Positions 34,991-43,658 of a stretch of 43,658 bases of DNA are shown in pieces. The DNA comes from an uncultured Clostridia bacterium (GTDB lineage: Bacteria > Bacillota > Clostridia > TANB77 > CAG-508), in the NCBI GenBank assembly GCA_944390345.1, contig CALXPP010000014.1:1-43658 (forward strand). The letters are read 5' to 3'. Under the pieces are notes generated by a model that ran no database searches, was not told the DNA's origin, and saw only the letters and a program-made list of their open reading frames with translations. Made by a program: the position numbers and the translations under genes. Every line of letters starts with the position of its first letter. Positions within the stretch are counted from its first letter, which is position 1.

Positions 34991-35587
34991 TTATAATACT
35001 TTAAAATTATTTAAAAAATCAGTAATAAAATTACTATACATACTTAAGTCTTCCAAAGGAAAATCAAAATCAAAAACATATAAATTGTTATTCATCTGCA
35101 TAAAAACTATTTGAAGATAAAAAGCTTTATTTTGATTCTTATCTAGATAATGAAAACTGTAAGTATAAGTTGGATTATTATTAATAGATAATTCTTTTAT
35201 ATCAGATAAGTTTGAAATAGAATTAAATTCTTTTATATAAGTTTCTCTATCTGCTTGAATAATATTTTTAATTGTTCTATCTGACTCTACAGTTAATTTA
35301 GAAACGAATACATTTAAAGATTTCTCATTTCTTAACTCTAGTAAGTAATTTGTATAGGTGTTAAATTGCTTTAATTCATAGCTTTTAGGGATAATAACTT
35401 GAACTTCCTTAGAGAGACTATAAAAAACTTTATTATTGCCTAGTGTTTCCCCATAGTTTTTTTGTTCAAGCTTTGATCTTTGGCTGAGTACAAAAAATAC
35501 TATTATTAGCAAAATTAAAATAATAGATATTGATACAATTAATACTTTTTTTATATTCAATTTTGAATATTTTATTAAATAATTCAT
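34991..35587 (-). CDS. hypothetical single-pass membrane protein, 198 aa
   Basis: The only clear minus-strand gene. The frame is open to an ATG at 35656, but the ATG at 35585-35587 is preferred because it has an SD (TTGGAGC) about 8 nt upstream and is followed by a basic N-terminus (MNYLIKYSKLNIKKV). One hydrophobic segment (about residues 16-37, IVSISIILILLIIVFFV) anchors a soluble outer domain of about 160 residues. That domain has alternating beta-type strands (EVQVIIPKSYELKQF, TYTYSFHYLDKN, AFYLQIVFMQMNNNLYVFDF) and ends with an amphipathic helix, somewhat like PsbP-type or DUF lipoprotein folds; no lipobox Cys is present. I do not recognise the family. Confidence 0.75.
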   Translation of the reverse strand: MNYLIKYSKLNIKKVLIVSISIILILLIIVFFVLSQRSKLEQKNYGETLGNNKVFYSLSKEVQVIIPKSYELKQFNTYTNYLLELRNEKSLNVFVSKLTVESDRTIKNIIQADRETYIKEFNSISNLSDIKELSINNNPTYTYSFHYLDKNQNKAFYLQIVFMQMNNNLYVFDFDFPLEDLSMYSNFITDFLNNFKVL

Positions 35588-35620
35588 TTTTAAGCTCCAA
35601 GTAATTTTAAATCTATATAT

Positions 35621-35649
35621 ACTATAATACAAAATATAAAAAATCGCAA
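35621..35649 (-). promoter_or_regulatory. promoter for the minus-strand membrane protein
   Basis: On the minus strand, TTGCGA (35649-35644), 17-bp spacer, TATAGT (35626-35621), about 34 bp upstream of ATG 35587. Confidence 0.55.
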
Positions 35650-35761
35650 CTAACAAGAATATATAAATTTAATTAAATTGTAATATTTTAATATAATTGA
35701 TAAATTAAGAAAGAAAATCAAGTAAAAGTTCAAAATCCCTAAGAAAATTTTAGCAAAAGGC

Positions 35762-35791
35762 TTGACTACAAATGGTAAAATATGTTATATT
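35762..35791 (+). promoter_or_regulatory. promoter for rpoB-rpoC
   Basis: TTGACT (35762-35767), 18-bp spacer, TATATT (35786-35791). It gives rpoBC a transcript start independent of any upstream ribosomal-protein operon in this window. Confidence 0.6.
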
Positions 35792-35830
35792 AATATAGCA
35801 TAAATATGTTTATAAGAAATATTGGAGGAT

Positions 35831-35870
35831 AAAGGTAGAAAAATTTAATTTATTATTTTGTGCTACCTTT
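35831..35870 (+). promoter_or_regulatory. first hairpin in the rpoB leader
   Basis: AAAGGTAG (35831-35838) pairs perfectly with CTACCTTT (35863-35870) across a 24-nt A/T loop; GGAGG lies just 5' of it. No strong T run follows, so a control or stability element is more likely than a terminator. Confidence 0.5.
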
Positions 35871-35927
35871 ATTGTATTTCTAAGTGTATATAAATTTTAG
35901 TAAAGAGGAATTGACTAGAAGAGGAAC

Positions 35928-35971
35928 TACTAAAAAAACTTATTTTTTGGCAGGGATAAATTTTTTTAGTA
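35928..35971 (+). promoter_or_regulatory. second hairpin in the rpoB leader
   Basis: TACTAAAAAAA (35928-35938) pairs with TTTTTTTAGTA (35961-35971), with further inner pairing TTAT/ATAA. The T-rich 3' arm gives it an attenuator-like appearance just upstream of the SD region of rpoB. Confidence 0.5.
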
Positions 35972-36052
35972 ACAACCTTTTAGCCAAGAGGGACTTTACT
36001 TAAAATGAAATATATTAAGCCTGCTAAAATTTATTTAAAAGGGTGGTTTATT

Positions 36053-39000
36053 TTGGTAAAGGTAAAAGATGTAGTACATGAAAAATGTACACGAAAAACT
36101 TTTTCTAAGATAGGAGATTTTATAGAAATTCCTAATCTTATCAAAGTTCAAAAAGATTCTTACGACTGGTTTATTAAAGAAGGTCTAGGAGAAGTTTTAA
36201 AAGATATTTCTCCAATAATAGACTATTCAGGAAATCTAGTTTTAGAATTTTTTGATTATTATATGGAGAAAGAAACAAAATATTCTCTAGAAGAAGCAAA
36301 AGCAAGAGATGCAACATACTCTACAAGACTTCATGTAAAAGTTAGACTAATTAATCGTGAAACAGGAGAAATTAAAGAGCAAGAAATTTATTTAGGTGAT
36401 TTTCCTGTAATGACAGATAGCGGAACATTTGTTATTAATGGTGCAGAAAGAGTTGTTGTTAGCCAATTAGTTCGTTCACCTGGTTGCTATTATGATTCTA
36501 GTTATGATAAAGCTGGAAAAAAATTATATACAGCAACTGTAATGCCAATTCGTGGTGCTTGGCTTGAATACGAAACAGATAGCAATGATGTTTTTTGGGT
36601 AAGAATAGATAGAACTAGAAAATTACCAGTAACTTCATTACTAAGAGCTATAGGTTTAGATACAGATGAAAAAATTATAGATTTTTTCGGAGAAGAAGAT
36701 AAGATTTTAGCTACTATAGCTAAAGATCCAATAAAAACTGCAGATGAAGCTTTAATTGAAATTTATAAGAAATTAAGACCAGGAGAGCTTCCAACTGTAG
36801 ATGCTGCTAGAAATTTATTTGATGGATTATTCTTTGATAGCAGAAGATACGATTTAGCAAAAGTTGGTAGATACAAATACAACAAAAAATTAAGCTTGGC
36901 TGAAAGAATTTCAAATCATATTGCTTATGAAAATATTGTAAATCCAGAAACAGGTGAAATATTAGTTCAAAAAGATTCTTTAATTACTCGTGAAGTTGCA
37001 AAGGAAATACAAGATGCTGGCATAAATGTAGTATATGTAAAAATAGAAGATAAAAAAGCAAAAGTAATAGGAAATGGAACTGTTGATATTAAAGCTTATG
37101 TGGCACCAAAAATTGCAGAAGAACTTGGAATTAAAGTTGATGTTAACTATGCTGTACTTCAAAATATATTAGAAACAACAGCAGAAAAAGATTTAGCAAA
37201 AGTAATAGAAGAAAGACTAGAAGAATTAGTACCAAAACATGTTACTACAGAAGATATTTTAGCTTCAATAAATTATTTGTTAAATCTAGAATATAATACT
37301 TATATTTCAGATCCATCAAAAACAAGATTAGGTTCAACAGATGATATTGATCATTTAGGAAATAGAAGAATTCGTTGTGTTGGCGAATTACTACAAAATC
37401 AATTTAGAATTGGTCTTACAAGACTAGAGAGAGTTGTTCGTGAAAGAATGACAATTCAAGACTTAGATATTGTAACACCTCAAACTCTTATTAATACAAA
37501 GCCAATTACTTCATCTATTAGAGAGTTCTTTGGTAGTTCACAATTATCACAATTTATGGACCAATGTAATCCACTATCAGAGTTAACACATAAAAGAAGA
37601 ATTTCTGCTTTAGGACCTGGTGGTTTATCAAGAGAGAGAGCAGGTTTTGAAGTTAGAGATATACACTATACTCACTATGGAAGATTATGTCCAATAGAAT
37701 CTCCAGAAGGACCAAACATTGGACTTATATCTGCACTTTCAACTTTTGCTATAATCAATGAATATGGATTTGTAGAAACACCATATAGAAGAGTAGACAA
37801 AGAAGCAAATTCAAAAGTAACTGATGAAGTTAGATATATGACTGCAGATGAAGAAGATCAATACATTATTGCTCAAGCTTCAGAACCAGTAGATGAGAAT
37901 GGATGTTTATTAAATAAAAGAATTCGTGTAAGAGATAAAGCAGAAATTAAAGAAGTTGAAAGAGAACAAGTAGATTATGTAGATGTTTCTCCAAAACAAT
38001 TAGTATCAGTTGGAGCAGCAATGATTCCTTTCTTAGAGCATGATGATGCAAACCGTGCTTTAATGGGAGCTAATATGCAGCGTCAAGCTGTACCTCTTAT
38101 GATTACAGATTCACCAATTGTAGGAACAGGTATTGAATATAAAGCAGCAAAAGATTCAGGCGTTATGATTTTATCAGATGAAAATGGTGTAGTAGAGACT
38201 GTAACAGGAGATGAAATTGTTATAAAGAATGAATTAGGGGAAAAGAAAACATATACTCTAAGAAAGTTTAAAAGAACAAATGGTAGTACATGTATAAACC
38301 AAAGACCAATAGTAAAAGAAGGAGAAGTAGTAAAAAGAGGAGATGTAATTGCAGATGGACCAGCTACATATAAAGGTGAGATGGCATTAGGAAAAAATCT
38401 ACTTATTGCTTTTACAACTTGGGAAGGTTACAACTACGAGGATGCTATATTATTAAATGAAAGACTAGTAAAAGAAGATGTTTTAACTTCTTTACATATA
38501 GAAGATTACGATTGCGAATGCCGTGATACAAAGCTTGGACCAGAAGAAATCACAAGAGATATTCCAAATGTTGGAGAAGATTCATTAAAAGACTTAGATG
38601 AAAATGGTATTATTCGTATAGGTGCCGAAGTAAGACCAGGAGATATTTTAGTAGGTAAAGTTACACCAAAAGGAGAGACAGAGCTAACAGCAGAAGAAAG
38701 ACTTTTAAGAGCTATATTTGGCGAAAAAGCAAGAGAAGTTCGTGATACTTCACTTCGTGTGCCTCACGGAGAAGCTGGAACAATAGTTGATGTTAAAGTT
38801 TATACTAGAGAAAATTCAGATGAATTAGGTCCTGGTGTAAATCAAATTATTCGTGTATATATTGCTCAAAAAAGAAAAATATCTGTTGGAGATAAAATGG
38901 CTGGCCGTCATGGAAACAAGGGTGTTATTTCAAGAATTTTACCTGTTGAAGATATGCCGTTTATGCCAGACGGTACACCAGTAGATGTAGTATTAAATCC

Positions 39001-39796
39001 ATTAGGTGTTCCTTCTCGTATGAATTTAGGTCAAGTACTTGAAGTACATTTAGGAGCAGCTGCTAGAATGCTTGGCTGGAAAGTGGCTACACCAGTATTT
39101 GATGGTGCTTCAGAAGAAGATATAGAAGAAATGCTAAAAACAGCAGGATTAGAGACAAATGGAAAAACTATTTTATATGATGGTAGAACTGGAGAACCTT
39201 TTGACAAACCTATTACAGTTGGTGTTATGTATATGCTTAAATTACACCATTTAGTAGATGATAAAATTCATGCTCGTTCAACAGGACCATATTCTTTAGT
39301 TACTCAACAACCACTTGGTGGAAAAGCACAATTTGGTGGACAAAGATTTGGTGAAATGGAGGTTTGGGCATTAGAAGCTTATGGTGCAGCTTATACATTA
39401 CAAGAAATTTTAACAGTAAAATCTGATGATGTGTTAGGTAGAGTAAAGACCTATGAAGCAATAGTTAAGGGAGAAAATATCCCAGAACCAGGAATACCAG
39501 AATCTTTCAAAGTATTAATTAAAGAACTTCAATCTTTAGGACTAGACATCAAACTATATAATGATCAAGATGAAGAACTTGAAATTAAAGAGCATACAGA
39601 AGAAGGCATGGACGGAGTTGAAGAAAGATTAGACGAGTCAGAACTAGCAGAGGATAATCTAACAGAAGTTAATGAAGACGAATTAGAAAATGACTATAGT
39701 GAAGATAATGAAGATGAATTTTTCACAAATATTTTAGATGAAGAAGATATTCCAGATGATAAAATTTTTAAAGATTTAGATTCTGAGGAAGAATAA
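36053..39796 (+). CDS. rpoB: DNA-directed RNA polymerase subunit beta
   Basis: Beta subunit of RNA polymerase. TTG 36053 is the preferred start (GGGTGG at 36041-36046, 6 nt upstream): it gives [19 protein letters not shown], close to other clostridial RpoB N-termini. ATG 36005 would add 16 residues with a poorly placed SD. The product is about 1247 aa. Seen: [29 protein letters not shown], the rifampicin pocket [20 protein letters not shown] followed by [36 protein letters not shown] and [19 protein letters not shown]. The pocket positions equivalent to E. coli Q513, D516, H526, R529 and S531 are wild-type; the N518 position is Cys. The C-terminus carries an acidic tail of about 70 residues ([15 protein letters not shown]), which is more than usual. 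rpoC follows after a 129-bp gap holding a large hairpin. Confidence 0.98.
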   Translation: MVKVKDVVHEKCTRKTFSKIGDFIEIPNLIKVQKDSYDWFIKEGLGEVLKDISPIIDYSGNLVLEFFDYYMEKETKYSLEEAKARDATYSTRLHVKVRLINRETGEIKEQEIYLGDFPVMTDSGTFVINGAERVVVSQLVRSPGCYYDSSYDKAGKKLYTATVMPIRGAWLEYETDSNDVFWVRIDRTRKLPVTSLLRAIGLDTDEKIIDFFGEEDKILATIAKDPIKTADEALIEIYKKLRPGELPTVDAARNLFDGLFFDSRRYDLAKVGRYKYNKKLSLAERISNHIAYENIVNPETGEILVQKDSLITREVAKEIQDAGINVVYVKIEDKKAKVIGNGTVDIKAYVAPKIAEELGIKVDVNYAVLQNILETTAEKDLAKVIEERLEELVPKHVTTEDILASINYLLNLEYNTYISDPSKTRLGSTDDIDHLGNRRIRCVGELLQNQFRIGLTRLERVVRERMTIQDLDIVTPQTLINTKPITSSIREFFGSSQLSQFMDQCNPLSELTHKRRISALGPGGLSRERAGFEVRDIHYTHYGRLCPIESPEGPNIGLISALSTFAIINEYGFVETPYRRVDKEANSKVTDEVRYMTADEEDQYIIAQASEPVDENGCLLNKRIRVRDKAEIKEVEREQVDYVDVSPKQLVSVGAAMIPFLEHDDANRALMGANMQRQAVPLMITDSPIVGTGIEYKAAKDSGVMILSDENGVVETVTGDEIVIKNELGEKKTYTLRKFKRTNGSTCINQRPIVKEGEVVKRGDVIADGPATYKGEMALGKNLLIAFTTWEGYNYEDAILLNERLVKEDVLTSLHIEDYDCECRDTKLGPEEITRDIPNVGEDSLKDLDENGIIRIGAEVRPGDILVGKVTPKGETELTAEERLLRAIFGEKAREVRDTSLRVPHGEAGTIVDVKVYTRENSDELGPGVNQIIRVYIAQKRKISVGDKMAGRHGNKGVISRILPVEDMPFMPDGTPVDVVLNPLGVPSRMNLGQVLEVHLGAAARMLGWKVATPVFDGASEEDIEEMLKTAGLETNGKTILYDGRTGEPFDKPITVGVMYMLKLHHLVDDKIHARSTGPYSLVTQQPLGGKAQFGGQRFGEMEVWALEAYGAAYTLQEILTVKSDDVLGRVKTYEAIVKGENIPEPGIPESFKVLIKELQSLGLDIKLYNDQDEELEIKEHTEEGMDGVEERLDESELAEDNLTEVNEDELENDYSEDNEDEFFTNILDEEDIPDDKIFKDLDSEEE

Positions 39797-39809
39797 GAAA
39801 TTAAAATAA

Positions 39810-39895
39810 TTGAATAGGAATTATTATAAAAGTTATAGCAATTGATTTTGAAAGTGTGCAGCAGTGTATATTGCTATAACTAGATAATAATTCAA
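39810..39895 (+). promoter_or_regulatory. large hairpin in the rpoB-rpoC gap
   Basis: GAATTATTAT (39818-39827) pairs with ATAATAATTC (39884-39893), and AGTTATAGCAAT (39831-39842) pairs perfectly with ATTGCTATAACT (39870-39881). Small internal loops separate the two stems, and the 27-nt apical loop contains AGTGTGCAGCAGTGTA (a repeated AGTGT). No T run follows. Confidence 0.7.
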
Positions 39896-39925
39896 AGAAT
39901 TTTAAATTAGGGGGCTACTTTAAAA

Positions 39926-42900
39926 GTGGAAGAATTAGAAGTTTTTAATAAGCTTAAAATAGGTTTGGCTTCAGATGAGAAAATAAGAGAATGGTCTCAC
40001 GGAGAAGTTAAAAAACCAGAAACAATAAACTATAGAACTTTAAAGCCAGAAAAAGATGGTTTATTCTGTGAAAAAATCTTTGGTCCAACAAAAGATTGGG
40101 AATGTCATTGTGGTAAATATAAGAGAGTAAGATATAAGGGAATTGTTTGCGATCGTTGTGGTGTAGAAGTTACAACTTCAAAAGTAAGGCGTGAGAGAAT
40201 GGGACATATAGAACTTGCGGCACCAATTGCTCATATTTGGTATTTTAAAGGTATTCCAAGTAGAGTTGCTTTAATGCTAGATATCTCTCCAAGAAGCTTA
40301 GAAAAAGTTATATATTTTGCAGCATATATTGTTACAGATAAAGGAACATCAGGATTATTAAAATGTCAGATTTTAAATGAAAAAGAATACCACGAAGCTG
40401 AAGAAAAATATGGTAGAGGTTCTTTTAAAGCTGAGATGGGAGCAGAAGCAATTCGTAAATTATTAGCAGAAATAGATGTAGATAAATTGTCTGAAAGTCT
40501 AAAAAAAGAATTGGTAAAAGCTAGTGAGCAAAAAAAGGCAAAATTAATTAAAAGATTAGATACTGTTGAATCTTTTAGAATGTCAGGAAACAAACCAGAA
40601 TGGATGATTATGAATGTAATTCCTGTAATTCCACCAGAATTAAGACCAATGGTTCAATTAGATGGTGGTAGATTTGCTACATCTGATTTAAATGATTTAT
40701 ATAGAAGAGTAATAAATAGAAATAACCGTTTAAAAAGATTATTAGAATTAGGAGCACCAGAAATAATTGTTAGAAACGAAAAGAGAATGCTTCAAGAGTC
40801 TGTAGATGCTTTAATAGATAATGGAAGAAGAGGAAGACCAGTTACTGGTGCAGGAAACAGACCATTAAAATCTTTATCAGATATGCTTAAAGGTAAACAA
40901 GGTAGATTCCGTCAAAACCTATTAGGTAAAAGAGTTGACTACTCAGGTCGTTCAGTTATTGTTGTAGGACCTGAGCTAAAGATATATCAATGTGGTCTAC
41001 CAAAAGAAATGGCTGTAGAATTATTTAAACCATTTGTTATGAAGGAATTAGTAAAAAGAGGTTTAGCACATAATATTAAAAATGCAAAGAGAATGGTAGA
41101 AAAATTAAGACCAGAAGTATGGGATATCTTAGAAGAAGTAATTAAAGATCATCCAGTTATGTTAAACCGTGCTCCTACACTACATAGATTAGGTATTCAA
41201 GCTTTCCAACCAATATTAGTAGAAGGTAGAGCAATAAAACTTCATCCATTAGTTTGTACAGCTTTTAATGCAGACTTTGATGGTGACCAAATGGCAGTTC
41301 ATGTGCCACTTACACCAGAGGCAATAGCAGAAGCAAGATTTTTAATGCTTTCTGTAAATAACTTATTAAAACCTCAAGATGGAAAACCAGTTACAGTACC
41401 AACTCAAGATATGATTTTAGGTGCTTATTACTTAACAGTACAAATTGATGGTGAAAAAGGCGAAGGTATGTATTTCAAAGATGAAGATGAAGCTATGATG
41501 GCATACCAAAATGGAGATGTAGGTCTACATTGTAAAATTAAAGTTAGAAGATTTAAAACAGATGAAGATGGAACTGTAAGAAGTAAAACAATAGAAACTA
41601 CAGTAGGAAGATTAATTTATAATCAAGGAATTCCACAAGACTTAGGTTTTGTAGATAGAACAGATCCAGAAAAAGAATTTAATTTAGAAATAGATTTTCC
41701 TGTAATTAAGAAAAATTTAGGAACAATAGTTGCAAAATGTATAAATGTACATGGCTTATCAGAATCAGCAAAAGTACTAGACTATATTAAAGCAACTGGA
41801 TATAAATATTCAACAAAAGGTGCTATTACAGTATCTGTTGCAGATGTTGCAGTACCTGCAGCTAAGAAAGATATTTTAGCTCAAGCAGATAAAGATGTAG
41901 AAAATATTCATAGACAATATAAGCGTGGAGCTATAACAGATGAAGAAAGATATAATGCTGTTATTAAAATTTGGGAAAAAGCTACTTCAGATGTTACAGA
42001 AGCTATGAAGAAAAATTTTGATGAATTAAATCCAATTTATATGATGGCTCAATCAGGAGCTCGTGGTAATATGAACCAATTAAGACAAATTGCTGGTATG
42101 CGTGGTCTTATGGCAAATACTTCTGGTAAAGCTGTTGAAATTCCAGTTAAATCTTGTTTCCGTGAAGGTCTAGATTCTCTTGAATACTTCATTTCAGCAC
42201 ATGGTGCTAGAAAAGGTTTAACAGATACAGCTTTAAGAACAGCAGACTCTGGATACTTAACAAGAAGATTAGTTGATGTTTCTCAAGATATTATTATTCG
42301 TGAAGAAGACTGTGGATCTAATGAAGGAATTGTATTAGAAGATATAAAAGATGGAAATCAAGTAATAGAAGGCTTAGAAGAAAGATTAGTAGGAAGATTT
42401 TTATTAGAAGACTTTAAAGATCCAAAAACTGGAGAAGTAATAGCAGATACTAACACAATGGTTACAGATAAAATTGCAAAACAAATTGTTGATACAGGTG
42501 TAACAAAAGTAGGAGTTAGATCTATACTTGGCTGTAAATGTAAACATGGTGCTTGTAGTAAATGTTATGGTATGGGCTTAGCAACTAGACAAAGAGTTAA
42601 CCTTGGTGAATCAGTTGGTATAATAGCTGCTCAATCTATAGGTGAGCCTGGTACACAGCTTACAATGAGAACATTCCATACAGGTGGTGTTGCTGGTGGA
42701 GATATTACACAAGGTCTTCCTAGAGTTGAAGAGTTATTTGAAGCTAGAAATCCAAAAGGTTTAGCTACAATTACAGAAATTGATGGTACTGTACAAATAA
42801 AAGAAGAAAAGAAGAGAAAAGAAGTAGTTGTTGTAGGTAAAGATAATGCAAAAACTTATGTAATAAGCTTTGGTTCAAAATTAAAAGTAAAAGATGGAGC

Positions 42901-43489
42901 AGAAGTAAATGCAGGGGATCCATTAACAGAAGGTTCTATAAATCCAAGTGAATTATTAGCAATAAAAGGACCAGAAGGTGTTTATCAATATATTATTTCA
43001 GAAGTTCAAAAAGTTTATAGAAATCAGGGTGTTGACATTAATGATAAACATATAGAAGTTATAGCAAGACAAATGCTTAAAAAAGTAAGAATAGAAGATC
43101 CAGGAGATACAGGGTTCTATACAGCATCTTTAGTTGAATTATTAGATTTTGAAGAGAAAAATGCAGAAATGATAGCACAAGGAAAGAAACCAGCTACTGG
43201 AAAGAGAGCATTACTTGGTATTACTAAAGCTTCTTTAGCAACAGAGAGTTTCTTATCAGCAGCATCTTTCCAAGAAACAACTAAAGTATTAACAGAAGCT
43301 GCTATAAAAGGAAAAGTAGATAACTTAATTGGACTAAAAGAAAATGTTATTATAGGTAAATTAATACCAACAGGAACAGGTTTAAAACACTATCAAAATT
43401 TACAGATAAATACAAAATTTTCACCAAAGAGTGAAGATGAAAATAAAGAATCAGAAGATAAGAAAGAACAAAAAGCTGTAAGTGAATAA
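39926..43489 (+). CDS. rpoC: DNA-directed RNA polymerase subunit beta'
   Basis: Largest RNA polymerase subunit, carrying the catalytic magnesium site. Start is GTG 39926, about 11 nt after AGGGGG (39909-39914); an in-frame stop at 39908-39910 excludes anything longer. 1187 aa. Seen in order: N-terminal zinc site [20 protein letters not shown], the clamp and lid regions, [20 protein letters not shown], the catalytic [15 protein letters not shown] (three Asp), trigger-loop and bridge-helix region [20 protein letters not shown], the second zinc cluster [15 protein letters not shown], and [20 protein letters not shown] with [15 protein letters not shown] near the end. A Lys/Glu-rich tail closes the protein. 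It is transcribed with rpoB and ends at a clear terminator, so the next operon is separate. Confidence 0.98.
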   Translation: MEELEVFNKLKIGLASDEKIREWSHGEVKKPETINYRTLKPEKDGLFCEKIFGPTKDWECHCGKYKRVRYKGIVCDRCGVEVTTSKVRRERMGHIELAAPIAHIWYFKGIPSRVALMLDISPRSLEKVIYFAAYIVTDKGTSGLLKCQILNEKEYHEAEEKYGRGSFKAEMGAEAIRKLLAEIDVDKLSESLKKELVKASEQKKAKLIKRLDTVESFRMSGNKPEWMIMNVIPVIPPELRPMVQLDGGRFATSDLNDLYRRVINRNNRLKRLLELGAPEIIVRNEKRMLQESVDALIDNGRRGRPVTGAGNRPLKSLSDMLKGKQGRFRQNLLGKRVDYSGRSVIVVGPELKIYQCGLPKEMAVELFKPFVMKELVKRGLAHNIKNAKRMVEKLRPEVWDILEEVIKDHPVMLNRAPTLHRLGIQAFQPILVEGRAIKLHPLVCTAFNADFDGDQMAVHVPLTPEAIAEARFLMLSVNNLLKPQDGKPVTVPTQDMILGAYYLTVQIDGEKGEGMYFKDEDEAMMAYQNGDVGLHCKIKVRRFKTDEDGTVRSKTIETTVGRLIYNQGIPQDLGFVDRTDPEKEFNLEIDFPVIKKNLGTIVAKCINVHGLSESAKVLDYIKATGYKYSTKGAITVSVADVAVPAAKKDILAQADKDVENIHRQYKRGAITDEERYNAVIKIWEKATSDVTEAMKKNFDELNPIYMMAQSGARGNMNQLRQIAGMRGLMANTSGKAVEIPVKSCFREGLDSLEYFISAHGARKGLTDTALRTADSGYLTRRLVDVSQDIIIREEDCGSNEGIVLEDIKDGNQVIEGLEERLVGRFLLEDFKDPKTGEVIADTNTMVTDKIAKQIVDTGVTKVGVRSILGCKCKHGACSKCYGMGLATRQRVNLGESVGIIAAQSIGEPGTQLTMRTFHTGGVAGGDITQGLPRVEELFEARNPKGLATITEIDGTVQIKEEKKRKEVVVVGKDNAKTYVISFGSKLKVKDGAEVNAGDPLTEGSINPSELLAIKGPEGVYQYIISEVQKVYRNQGVDINDKHIEVIARQMLKKVRIEDPGDTGFYTASLVELLDFEEKNAEMIAQGKKPATGKRALLGITKASLATESFLSAASFQETTKVLTEAAIKGKVDNLIGLKENVIIGKLIPTGTGLKHYQNLQINTKFSPKSEDENKESEDKKEQKAVSE

Positions 43490-43503
43490 TATTAAACCTT
43501 AGT

Positions 43504-43528
43504 AAAAGCTGCTTTATAGCAGCTTTTT
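43504..43528 (+). terminator. intrinsic terminator of rpoB-rpoC
   Basis: AAAAGCTGC (43504-43512) pairs with GCAGCTTTT (43519-43527) around TTTATA, running into a T tract. Confidence 0.92.
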
Positions 43529-43621
43529 AACTTCTTTTATAAATATATCGAATCTTTTAGAGCTATCTTATAAAAATAAAGCATAAATGGTAAAATTAAG
43601 TGACGCACTTTGAAATAAAAA

Positions 43622-43650
43622 TAGACACATATAATTACAAATGATACAAT
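43622..43650 (+). promoter_or_regulatory. possible promoter for the operon beyond the window
   Basis: TAGACA (43622-43627), 17-bp spacer, TACAAT (43645-43650). The remaining bases up to 43658 hold no gene start. In many Bacillota the genes after rpoC are rpsL and rpsG, but that cannot be seen here. Confidence 0.4.
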
Positions 43651-43658
43651 GTGATTGT

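Larger units (their letters stand above)
35588..36052. other. divergent intergenic region carrying the rpoB promoter and leader
   Basis: Contains the minus-strand promoter (35621-35649), the rpoB promoter (35762-35791) and about 250 nt of rpoB leader with two hairpins (35831-35870 and 35928-35971). No open frame beyond the short N-terminal extension of rpoB is convincing. Confidence 0.7.

Noticed and set aside
35588..35656. N-terminal extension of the minus-strand protein from 35656
   Set aside because: It would overlap the proposed promoter (35621-35649) and lacks an SD; ATG 35587 has one.
1..43658. tRNA, rRNA, IS element or prophage signature
   Set aside because: I saw no tRNA-like T-arm with CCA end, rRNA sequence, transposase, integrase or flanking inverted/direct repeats.

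Overview
The window is a low-GC (about 30 % or less by eye) chromosomal segment, almost entirely on the + strand. It most resembles an uncultivated, spore-lineage Clostridia (Bacillota). The support is the AT-rich codon use (Arg mostly AGA), SD-rich starts including TTG and GTG, a spoIIE gene, a YabE-type G5/3D protein, a clostridial rpoB-rpoC pair, and giant surface proteins built from DUF11, SdrD-B and Cna-B-like modules. I see no phage, IS, CRISPR or tRNA signal.

Region 1 (1-14217) is a surface-protein block. It opens with the C-terminal end of a giant protein. A long leader with a sigma-A-type promoter (1409-1437) follows, then two apparently co-transcribed giants of 1768 and 2416 aa. The 2416-aa protein has a candidate thioester head, six tandem Cna-B-like repeats with conserved Lys/Glu/Asn, two SdrD-B-like modules and a tail paralogous to the first gene. 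The tails carry SPPTG or IKTG motifs before a membrane span and basic end.

Region 2 (14403-20874) holds spoIIE, broken by an apparent one-base insertion inside the PP2C phosphatase domain, a membrane-anchored WG-repeat protein, an unrecognised tail-anchored protein, acpS and tatD.

Region 3 (20930-26160) is the most unusual part. A secreted protein with leucine-rich repeats interrupted by a coiled coil ends in a type I dockerin. The next gene encodes a cohesin-like protein with an LPAAG wall-sorting tail. Together they look like a minimal, non-cellulolytic cohesin/dockerin display pair: an anchored receptor beside its candidate ligand.

Region 4 (26190-34974) is housekeeping: lemA-htpX, a yabE-like wall hydrolase, comM(yifB)-dprA, a class II pyrophosphatase-like DHH protein, yraN, exodeoxyribonuclease III and an AI-2E family transporter. 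A strong shared terminator separates these from one convergent minus-strand membrane protein.

Region 5 (35762-43528) is rpoB-rpoC with its own promoter, a leader containing two hairpins, a long hairpin between rpoB and rpoC, and a clear terminator. A possible promoter for the next operon lies at the right edge.
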